Positions 54,851 through 64,000 of a stretch of 64,000 bases of DNA are shown one piece after another (position 1 is the stretch's first letter; the number at the start of each line of letters is the position of its first letter). Source of the stretch: Halicephalobus mephisto (taxonomy: Eukaryota; Nematoda; Chromadorea; Rhabditida; Panagrolaimidae); NCBI GenBank assembly GCA_009193035.1, contig SWDT01000027.1, positions 124,001-188,000 of the forward strand. Direction: 5' to 3'. The notes below the pieces were generated by a model. The model searched no databases and had not been told where the DNA came from. It saw only the letters and a program-made list of their open reading frames with translations. A program made the translations under genes and the position numbers.

Positions 54851-57299
54851 TCCTGTTTTTATTCCAACATAAATTGAACGTTTAAATTTGCGATTTTCGA
54901 TCGTAGATATCTCGACATGACTTCCATTCTAATGATCGGCTTGTCGTAGAGAATCTGACATCAAGGTTGATTTGAATTCTTGATTTTTTTGTGACTTTTT
55001 CGTCTTTTCCCGTCTAAGAACACCTCGAGTCCTCGACCAGGAATCGAGTTTCCTAACTTTACAGTAACCTGCACTAACTATTGTACTACTGAAAACAAGA
55101 AAAATCTAATTTTACCGATTAAAAACCAAAAAACCAAGTCTTATGATGATTGTTGCTAAATTTTCTTTAAAAAAATAAAGAATCTTTAGTGAGAATTTCT
55201 AAAATTTTGGAATTTAAAAATTACTTTTTGAAACTTTCGAAATTTAGAAAAGTAAATTTAAGATTTCCTGAGGGGGTACAGGGTCCCCGTGGGGAATGGA
55301 GAATTTCGAATTTTTAATATATCCTTCGGCAATTTTCGAATGGGAGGTGCCAAGGGTCCTTCTGTGTATTTTTCGGATTTTTGGATTTTACGAAGTCCAA
55401 GAATGAAGATCACCGTCTGTACTTTTCGGGTTTTTAGAAAGGGTCCAAAGTTCCTCTTGTTGGATTTCAGAATTTCCAGAATCCAAAATCAAAAATTATA
55501 ATCATCATTTTTTATATTTAAAAAAATCTTTGCAAATATTTAAAATTTTAGAATTAAGAAATTTAATAATTATTTTGAGATTTTAGAAAGGATTTGCTTG
55601 AAGATATTTTTTGAAATTAAAAAATTAAATATTTTTTTGAGATTTTAGAAAGGATACCCTGAGGCGTTTTTAGAATTTTAGAATTAAAAAATCAAGTAAT
55701 TTTTTAAGATTTTAGAAAGGATACCCTGAGGTGTTTTTAAAATTTCAAAAATTTAGAAATTAAATATTTTTTTGAGATTTTAGAAAAAATACCCTGAGGT
55801 GTTTTTAGAATTTTAGAATTAAAAAATTAAGTAATTATTTGAGATTTTAGAAAGGATACCCTGAGGTGTTTTTAGAATTTTAGAATTAAAAAAACATAAA
55901 GATCATTTTTCAGTTTTTCGGACTTGGAGGAGGAACACAGGTCCTGTAAATTCCCCTTTGAACTTCTGAAATTTCAGAATCCAAAACAAAGATCACGTTT
56001 TAATATTTATCGAACTCCAACACATGGCTCTGTTCAATTTTTTTTTAAATTATAAAAAATATTTTTCAATATTTAAAAAATAACGATTTTTTACGAATTT
56101 CTTTAATAATGTAAAAAATAAAAAAATATTTTTTTTGACTTTTTAAATGTAAAAAATTAAAAAAACAAACTTTTTTAAAATTCTTTTAGAAAAAAAATTC
56201 AGGATGCTCTCAGAATTTTTTAAAACATAGAAATTTAAATAAATTAAATTTTCGAAATTTGTAAAAAAAGTAAAAATTTTAAAAAAAAGTTTTTTAAAAA
56301 ATTTAAAATTTTGAAATTTGTAAAAAATAAAATTTTTAAAAATTAAAAATTAATTTTTTTAAAAAAGGAATTCAGAATTTTTAAAAAATTAAAAATTTTG
56401 AAATTTGTAAAAAATAAAATTTTTAAAAATTAAAAATTAATTTTTTTAAAAAAGAAATTCAGAATTTAAATTTTGAAATCTGTAAAAAAATAAATTAAAA
56501 TTTTCAATAATTTCATAATTAAAAAATAAATATTTTTTAAATTTTTATAAAGAATAATAAAAAATCGTTTTCGAAATTTTGTAAAATTTGAGAAGTAAAA
56601 AAACAAAAAATTTTCTAGTTTTTTTTGGATTTTTTTTTGGATTTTCCGGAAGTTTACGGGGGACGAGGCAATTACTCCAGATTTCTCGTTGCTTATCCCC
56701 GTGAATTAAGCTCAAATTCCTCAAGCATCGTTTTTATTTTTTGGTTGTAACTTTATCACGCCCAGATTCACTTGGATTCTAATTTTTACGGAATTCCATC
56801 CCCTTTAAACTTCGATGTTGAAATCAATGATCAATTTTTATTTTAAATTTATAATTTTATTTTTAGAAAATTCATTATTTAAAAAAAATTGTTATTTTAC
56901 TTTAAATTTATTACTTTTTAAAAAAAATTATTATTTTATTTTAATTTTATAATTTTTAAAAAAAAATTATTATTTTACTTTAAATTTATAATTTTAAAAA
57001 TTTTATTTTTAGAAAATTCATTATTTTAAAAAAAATTGCTATTTTACTTTAAATTTATTACTTTTTAAAAAACATTTAATTTTTATTTTAAATTTACTTT
57101 TTTTAGAAAATTAATTATTTTATTTTAGATTTTTAAAAAAAAATTATTATTGTATTTTAAATTTATTTTTTTAGAATTATTTATTAAATTTTAAATATAT
57201 TTTGTTTTAAATTTTTTAAAAAATTATTTTTTTTTTTAAATTAATTTTTTTCAGAGAAAATTTATTATTCAATGTCAACTTGTTTGAAATTTCGACAAA
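54851..57299. other. Long intergenic region upstream of the channel gene
   Basis: 55560-55900 has four to five tandem units of about 70 bases with AGATTTTAGAAAGGATACCC TGAGGTGTTTTTAGAATTTT. 55260-55470 and 55905-56010 are related, with GGACTTGGAGGAGG-like and AGGGTCC blocks. 56030-56620 and 56830-57290 are A/T simple sequence. 56630-56820 is a unique, GC-richer patch that may be regulatory. No gene found. Confidence 0.5.
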
Positions 57300-60200
57300 A
57301 TGCTCAAATTTAATTTCTTCCATCTAATGGATACTGTATTTGTTAATTTATTAATATTATTATTATTTTCAAATTTGACAATTTCGAAAAATTTGAAAAA
57401 TCAAAGAATTTCGTTAAAATCGAATTTGATCGCGGAACATTCTCGGAAAACTCATCAAGACTACCGTAATCAGTTGAACTCTAACAACCAAGAATCCGGA
57501 AATTTTCCTGATATTCTCAAATCCGTCGAGCAAATCCACGGGGTTCCGGAAGCCGGGTCGGTCTTCCGGGGGATCTTCAGGGACTCCAATTCCCCCAGTT
57601 TTCAGCAAACTCGACAAACCCTAGAGCAGATGGAAGACGAAACAATTCTGAATTCAGAAGAAAACAGAAAAAATCCGTTTTCTGTTCCTCATTTCGATGA
57701 AAATTATAAAACTCACAGTATCTGCGAAGAATGGAATTCCGGAAGACATGGAAACATGATGAATCTGGAGTACACTGAATCCGCAGACAGATTACTCAGG
57801 ATCATAGGGAACGGCGTGGTCAGAAACGGGTACAACATGTTCATGGCCCCGGGGCAGTCCCAGCGACCCCCTGTGACCACGAACGTCAGCGTGGCAGTGT
57901 ACATTGAATCCATGTCCTCCTTCAGAGCCCAGACCATGGATTACGAAGTGGACATGTATCTAGCAATGGTGAGTGAAGCGTTCAAAAAAGAAAGTCCAGT
58001 CACTATCCAACTTTGCTACAGAAGGAGAAAATCTCCCATACTTATTATTGATAGTGACTGGAAATAACAACAAATCGTTCGCAATAGTCACTATCTTTGA
58101 AATTTGTGAAATAATTTTTTAGTTGGAAATTCACTCCATTAGCAGTCTTGGATAGTGACTGAAATGGACTGCTAATTGCACAACATCAGTCACTATTCCG
58201 ACAATTCACAAAGTTTTATTTTGTACAAGGAAAAATAACTCCAATAGTAGTCTTGGATAGTGACTGAAATGGACTGCTAATTGCACAACATCAGTCACTA
58301 TTCCGACAATTCACAAAGTTTTATTTTGTACAAGGGAAAATAACTCCAATAGTAGTCTTGGATAGTGACTGAAATGGACTGTTAATTGCAGAACATCAGT
58401 CACTATTCCGACAATTTGCAGAACTGACTTTCGATTTTCGAAAAACAGCTCCAATAGCAATTCTGGATAGTGACTAAAGATATAATTTTTGCATTTATTC
58501 TAGTCACTATCCAACGATTTGTACACTTGACTTTTTACAATTAAAAAAAGCAGCTCCGATAATAAAAATGAATAGTGACTGAAATGGACTGCTAATTGCA
58601 AAAAATAAGTCACTATCCTGACAATCCACAAAGTTTTATTTTGTACAAGGAAAAATAACTCCATTAGCAGTCTTGGATAGTGACTGAAATGGACAATTTT
58701 TATATATTTTTGAACACTATTTTTTAAATTATTTTATTTTCTAGGGCTGGTATGACCGTAGACTCGCTCATAATTGTACTCATCCGATTCTCGTCACCCA
58801 CAAATTCATCGCAGACAGAATCTGGCAACCCGATCTTTATTTCGTCAACAGCAAATTCGCCTACCTCCAGGAAGTGACGACTCCAAATTTCATGTTGATC
58901 GTTTATCCAGACGGACTCATCTTCAAGAGCATGAGGATTGACGTCACTTTGAGTTGCATGATGGATTTGAAGAGATTTCCTACTGTAAGTCTGTTAAGTT
59001 TAATATTTTCAAAACTGAACTTTGAAAAAATTAATATTTAATTTTTACAGTACAGTAATATTCCAAAATTCCACAATGAAATTGAAGCCGTGAACGGAAA
59101 AAGTATAAAAAGAAGAAATATAAAAGGAAAAAATATAAAAGGAAGAAACATAAGATAGAAGAAATATAAAATATGAGATAAATCACTAATTATGTGTGGA
59201 AATCGGGTTTTGAGATTGAGCTTAGGCATCTAGGTCGTGGTGATAACAACACTATCCAAGATTTTTGGATACCGTAATTGGTTTAATATTTCTTCATTTT
59301 ATATTTTTTCCTACTGCCGAAATATAAAAGGAAGAAATATAAAATATGAGATTAATTACTAATTATGTGTGGAAATCGGGTTTTGGAATTGAGCTTAGGC
59401 ATCTAGGCCGTGATGATAACAATATTATATAAGGTTTTCGGATACCGTAATTGGTTTAATATTTTTCCATTTTATATTTTTTTAAATTTTATATTTTTTT
59501 TAAATTTTATATTTTTTTAAAATTTTATATTTTTTCCTACTGTCAATTGAAACATATTGAAAATCATTTATAAAAACATTTTTCGACTCAAAATAAGCAA
59601 TAATGTTTCAAAATTATTTAATTTTTATTTTTCAAAAAATGTTTTTAGTGTGAAAATACTAATATTTAAATTTTTTTACACAACAATATTGAACATTTTC
59701 ATTTTAAAATTCAAATACTTTAAAAAAATATTTATCAAAAATTTAAAAAAAAAACATTTTTCGTTTTAAAAAATTCTAAAAAATAAATATTCAAATTTTC
59801 GTTATACAGTAACATTGTGGACTTTTAATTTTAGATTTAAGTTTATTCAAAATATATTTATCAAAAATAAAAAAAAGCTTTTTTCGAAATTTATTTATCA
59901 AAAATAAAAAAAGCTTTTTTTAAAATATCTTTATCGAAAATAAAAAAAGCTTTTTTCGAAATATATTTATAGAAAATAAAAAAAGCTTTTTTCAAAATAT
60001 ATTTATAGAAAATAAAAAAAGCTTTTTGTTTCAGGACAAACAAGAATGTCCCATGGTTATCCAATCCTACGCCTATGTCGAGAACCTGGTCAACCTTAGC
60101 TGGCACGTGGACCCCCCGAACTTCCCGATCGGGTCGAATGCGGAAATCAAACTGAACGACATGATCATCACAGGGACCAATTATGAGAAATGTGAAGGTC

Positions 60201-62996
60201 CGTATCCGATGTTCAGAGGTTACGGTAATTGGTCATGTGTGAGAGGATTCATAGTGATGAAGAGATTGATGCTTTTTCACGTCATTCAGACGTATGTCCC
60301 GACTGGAATGTTGGTTTGGATATCCTGGATGAGCTTCTGGCTGGATCCGAGGGCGAGTCCCGCACGGATCACCTTGACCATCACGACGTTGCTGACTTTG
60401 ACTACGATGAGCAATGGAGCGAGACAAGGTGGGATTTCAGAGCTTTCGTGACGGGATTTGAGAGGATTATTTAGACTTGCCCCAGGTGGCTTATATAAAA
60501 ATGCTAGATCTGTGGCTTAGCTTCAATCAAGCCCTTATTTTCCTCGTTCTTCTGGAGTACGCTTTCGTCAGTTATTATCTAACAAGACGGAATCTCGATT
60601 GCGAACATAGAAAACCTTTGTCGAATTCGTCCTCCTTCCAGAAGGACATCAAGAAAACCAGAAGTGAGTCCCCTATACTCGGACTGACCCCGACCACCCC
60701 CTTGATCCATCAAAATGGGACTTCTCAAGCCGGGATAATCAGCAACGGAGCTTATCTCAGACAAAGACACTCCAGCATGGACAGCGGACATGCCAGGTTA
60801 TCCCAGCAAAATTCAAACTTCTCGATGACAGCCGGATGTGTCAATTCCGCTGCAGTAAGTTTTTTAAATTCCACAATTACATATAATTTCCAAAATTTCA
60901 TCATTAAATTTTTTAAATTCCATAATTTAAAATAATTTCCAAAATTTCATAATTAAATTTTTTTAAATTCCACAATTACATATAATTTTCACAATTTTTC
61001 AATCAATTTTTTAAAATTCTACAATTACATATAATTTTCAAAATTTCATCATTAAATTTTTTAAAATTCCACAATTACATATAATTTCCAAAATTTCATA
61101 ATTAAATTTTTTAAAATTCCACAATTACATATAATTTTCACAATTTTTCAATCAATTTTTTAAAATTCTACAATTACATATAATTTTCAAAATTTCATCA
61201 TTAAATTTTTTAAAATTCCACAATTATATACAATTTTCAAAATTTTTCAATTAAAAATAATTTTAAATAATTTTAAAAAATTTACAAAATAAAAAATATT
61301 GAATTATAATTTCAAAAAATTACACCGTAATCACTTTATTGTTTCTACGTGTCCTCAGTTTTTCACATTTTAATTTTTTTAAGTGTTTTATTTTTTTAAA
61401 ACTTTGTTTTTTATTTTAAAATTTACGTTTTGTTTCTTTAAAATTATTTTTAATCTAATTTTAATTTTAATTTTAATTTTAAATTTTTTTTAAATTTTAA
61501 TTTTTTAAATTTTTTTTGAAGTTTATTTTATTTTTTATTTTTTTAAAAATTTAATTTTATTTTTTATTTTTTTTTAAATTTAATTTTATTTTTTATTTTT
61601 TTTTAAATTTAATTTTATTTTTTATTTTTTTTTAAATTTAATTTTATTTTTTATTTTTTGAAGATGCTTTGTCGAGTGGCTGCCCTGAATGCTCATCGGT
61701 ACAGAACCCACAGACAAAGTTGGTCGGACCTTGAAGCCGAAGCTGCTGTGAGTCCCTTCATTTTAATTTCGATTTCACTTTTGATGTTGTATTTTATGTG
61801 AAATATAATCTAGATAATTGTAATTTAAAAAATTTAATATTTTCAGGCTTTAATGACTGCTCACACGAATACCGGTTATTCCAAATTCGACATGACTAAG
61901 CCTTGCTCCAGATGTGCCTATGAAAACGAGATGATAGCCAGGAAGATAGACCAATGTAAAACATTTTTAAATTTTATTAAAATTAAAAATCCCAAATCAA
62001 AGTTCAAATTCGAAATTTTCATTTTAAAACACAATTTTTTAAATTTTATTTTTTTCAAAAAATTAGTAAAATTAAAATTTTTAAAAATTTTATTTTTTTT
62101 GAAAAATTAGTAAAATTAAAATTTCTTAAATTTTATTTTTTTCAAAAAATTAGTAAAATTAAAATTTCTTAAATTTTATTTTTTTCAAAAAATTAGTAAA
62201 ATTAAAATTTTTTAAATTTTATTTTTTTATTTTATGGATTTAGATAAACCAGATTATACTTTTTAAAAAATTTGTAAATTGTATCTTAACACGAAAAATC
62301 CAAACTTTTTACTTTAAGACAGAATTTATGAATTTTTTCGAAAAATAAAGTTTTTCAAAGAAAAATTTTGCGGATTTTGTCCTGGAACGAAAACCACAAG
62401 TTTTGACTTTGATAAAATGAAACAATAATTTCAAAAAAAAACATAGGTTTTCTGAAATCACACTTAACTGAATAAAATCAAAAAGTGAGAGTTTCTGATT
62501 ACAATTTTCAGATTATCTGATTCTAACTGGATGTAATTAATGGTAGGATTGCAATCTAACATAAGATTGATTATAACTTAGTGCAATTAATGGTAGAATT
62601 GTAATCTAACATAAGATTGACTATAACTGAGTGAAATTAATAGTAGGATTGCAATCTAACATAAGATCGATCCTAACTGAATGCAATCAACGTGTTTGGA
62701 CCATGTTTGTTCCCTGTTAAAAAAGTATTAGTACGTTGATTATACTCAATTAGAATCAATTTTATCTTAGATTGCAATCCTATCATCATTTGCACTCAGA
62801 ACAAGTAATCTGAAAACTATAGTCAGAAACCCTTACTTTTTGATTCCATCTAGTTAGGCACGGTTTCAGAAAAATTGTGAATAATCATCTTTTATTTTAT
62901 CATGTTTTAGATAGTAGGATAATCTTCCCTACGGCGTTTATCATCTTTTGCGTAGCTTATTGGCTGTACTACGGTTGGTGGGATGGAGGTCAATGA
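57300..62996 (+). CDS. Cys-loop ligand-gated anion channel subunit
   Basis: Pentameric channel subunit in the plasma membrane of neurons or muscle. Exons 57300..57968, 58745..58984, 60035..60428, 60475..60854, 61664..61747, 61847..61955 and 62911..62996 join in phase to 653 residues. A signal peptide (LLILLLFSNLTIS) is followed by a polar extension of about 110 residues that is long for the family. The Cys-loop spans the exon 2/3 junction (C-MMDLKRFPTDKQE-C, 13 residues between cysteines). A second cysteine pair (KCEGPYPMFRGYGNWSC) is as in glycine/glutamate-gated chloride channels. M2 has the anion-selective PAR motif (DPRASPARITLTITTLLTLT). M1 is HVIQTYVPTGMLVWISWMSFW, M3 LWLSFNQALIFLVLLEYAFV, M4 IIFPTAFIIFCVAYWLYY. 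The ligand is not evident. An alternative start is the ATG at 57327, just before the signal peptide. Confidence 0.93.
57995..58725. repeat. GGATAGTGACT hairpin array, cluster L
   Basis: About seven units fill intron 1 of the channel gene. Units of about 111 bases repeat nearly perfectly at about 58150, 58252 and 58360: GTCTTGGATAGTGACTGAAA TGGACTGCTAATTGCA and CAGTCACTATTCCGACAATT. Confidence 0.95.
59095..59550. repeat. Two-copy direct repeat in channel intron 2, about 195 bp apart
   Basis: TTAATTACTAATTATGTGTG GAAATCGGGTTTTG, GAGCTTAGGCATCTAGG and GGATACCGTAATTGGTTTAA occur at about 59177-59290 and 59350-59465, each bounded by AAATATAAAAGGAAGAAATA and TTTTTCCTACTG. Confidence 0.9.
59860..60034. 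repeat. AAAAAAAGCTTTTTT tandem repeat at a 3' splice site
   Basis: Four to five units of about 38 bases (ATATTTATCAAAAATAAAAA AAGCTTTTTT) run directly into the acceptor of channel exon 3; the last unit supplies GCTTTTTGTTTCAG. Confidence 0.95.
60855..61260. repeat. CACAATTACATATAATTTTC tandem repeat
   Basis: Seven or so units of about 55-60 bases (TTCCACAATTACATATAATT, TTCAAAATTTCATCATTAAA TTTTTTAAAA) in intron 4 of the channel gene, followed by A/T simple sequence to 61660. Confidence 0.95.
61956..62350. repeat. AT-rich tandem sequence in channel intron 6
   Basis: AAATTTTATTTTTTTCAAAA AATTAGTAAAATTAAAATTT units of about 55 bases, about four copies (62030-62225), preceding the MITE-like copy 2. 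Confidence 0.85.
62448..62875. mobile_element. MITE-like element, copy 2 (inverted)
   Basis: Reverse complement of 51025-51449 with scattered differences, inserted in the last intron of the channel gene. TIRs begin TTTCTGAAATCACACTTAAC (left) and end with the complement of TTTCTGAAACCGTGCCTAAC. Homology to copy 1 extends left to about 62362 (GATTTTGTCCTGGAACGAAA), so the mobilised or duplicated unit was larger than the TIR-bounded element. Confidence 0.9.
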
Positions 62997-63219
62997 AGCA
63001 TTCGTCAAAGGATCCAACGAAGAACTCACCAACTAGATATCTCATATCTGTATCTAAGGATGTATAACAATAATAATAACAGCACAATACTGTACATACC
63101 ATAAAAAGTTTATTTACAAAGTATCTTTAAAAATCCAAATTTAAATCAATTTAAATTTATCAACATTAAATGATTGAAAAATTTTTTTATTGACTTCAGA
63201 TAATCTAGTCATTTTTTTA
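62997..63219. other. Channel gene 3' UTR and flank
   Basis: No standard AATAAA was picked out; AT-rich with ATAATAATAACAGCACAATA shortly after the stop. Confidence 0.4.
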
Positions 63220-63715
63220 TGGCTAAAACTCTGAAAATTAAAAATTAATTTCATAAAAAAATGAAAGAGAACACTTTTCTTTTAAAAATACATATAATAA
63301 ATTTCGAAACAGAAGGCTAAAAGTAGAAAGTTAATTTTATAACATAAAAGTAAACACTTTTTTTATTTTAAAAATACATAATGAATTTCAGAACAGAAGG
63401 TCAAAATAAAAATCTAATTTCATAACATAAAAGTAAACACTTTTTTTATTTTAAAAATACATGTAATAAATTCCGAAACAGAAGGCTAAAAGTAGAAAGT
63501 TAATTTTATAACATAAAAGGGAACACTTTTCTTTTAAAAATACATATAATAAATTTCGAAACAGAAGGCCAAAAGTAGAAAGTTAATTTTATAACATAAA
63601 AGGGAACACTTTTCTTCTTTTAAAAATACGTGTAATAAATTTTTGAACAATAAGTCAAAAGTATAAAATAAATTTTATAACATAAAAAGGAACACTTTTC
63701 ATTCCTAAGAAATAA
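63220..63715. repeat. 85-bp tandem repeat array
   Basis: Six units of GAACACTTTTCTTTTAAAAA TACATATAATAAATTTCGAA ACAGAAGGCTAAAAGTAGAA AGTTAATTTTATAACATAAA AG, period about 80-87. Same family and orientation as 50480-50960. Confidence 0.95.
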
Positions 63716-63754
63716 ATGCAATGTACTTTGGGACAGAACATCAGTATTTGAAAT

Positions 63755-64000
63755 TTATATTGGATTCTGAAAACTTTCAAAAGTTTCCTTCGAATTCTGA
63801 CATGCTACAGAACTTTCTACATAATTCTGAAAACCTTCTACACAATTCCAAAAACCTTCAAAAGCTTCCGCAAGATTCTAGAAGGTTCCGGAATTTTCTA
63901 CTGAATTCTGAAAAGCTCCAAAAATTCCCATAAGATTGCAGAAGATTCCAGAATCTTCTACTGGATTCTGGATGATTCTAAATTTTCTACGAAATTCTAG
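63755..64000. promoter_or_regulatory. Array of heat-shock-element-like motifs
   Basis: A degenerate repeat with the core ATTCTGAAAA.CTTC contains perfect alternating TTC/GAA pentamers: five consecutive units at 63876-63898 (TTC-TA-GAA-GG-TTC-CG-GAA-TT-TTC) and four at 63941-63958 (GAA-GA-TTC-CA-GAA-TC-TTC). Two or three such units already form a canonical HSF site. The array runs off the window edge. Confidence 0.7.

Noticed and set aside
57969..58067. Continuation of the first channel ORF past 57968
   Set aside because: It runs into the hairpin array; GTGAGT at 57969 and the phase-matched acceptor at 58744 restore the conserved channel sequence.

Overview
The window is nuclear DNA of a nematode, most likely a Caenorhabditis or close relative. 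It is AT-rich, with many short introns that begin GTAAGT/GTGAGT and end TTTTCAG. Several start codons sit only a few bases after a splice-acceptor-like TTTCAG, which fits spliced-leader trans-splicing, and same-strand genes are closely spaced as in nematode operons. Nearly all recognisable proteins have clear C. elegans counterparts. Exon boundaries below were built by eye from GT/AG sites and checked for reading phase across every junction; no transcript or database evidence was available.

Layout. 1-6.9 kb: the 3' part of a symplekin gene, followed 128 bases later by a WD-like gene, a probable operon. 6.9-19 kb: gene-poor DNA with hairpin repeat arrays, a fold-back element, tandem repeats, one small gene with a C-terminal hydrophobic segment, a decayed tRNA-like sequence and two tRNA-Lys(CTT) genes in the arms of a 250-bp inverted repeat. 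19-23.6 kb: a nematode sulfotransferase-like gene and cytosolic aspartyl-tRNA synthetase. 23.7-30 kb (minus strand): a membrane protein with a Ly6-like ectodomain, several membrane spans and a C-terminal MSP domain, then an AAAP-family amino acid transporter. 30-35.9 kb: minisatellites and hairpin arrays. 35.9-39.5 kb: a CHCHD2/10 homologue (har-1), a stop-interrupted ORF that overlaps a repeated sequence, and a C/EBP-type bZIP gene. 40.3-41.2 kb: an internally deleted mariner. 41.3-49.2 kb: SHQ1, NUP155 and LEO1 homologues in a row on the plus strand. 49.2-57.3 kb: repeats, including a MITE-like element. 57.3-63 kb: a Cys-loop anion channel gene whose introns hold hairpin arrays and an inverted second copy of the same MITE-like element. 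63-64 kb: an 85-bp tandem array and heat-shock-element-like sequence.

The named genes are mainly housekeeping: mRNA 3'-end processing (symplekin), Paf1-complex transcription (LEO1), nuclear pore (NUP155), box H/ACA RNP assembly (SHQ1), aminoacylation (AspRS) and mitochondrial CHCH biology (har-1). The unusual content is the non-coding part: at least twelve clusters of a dispersed double-hairpin repeat with 11-base arms, mirrored transposon copies, an HSF-site-like array, and the Ly6/multispan/MSP gene.
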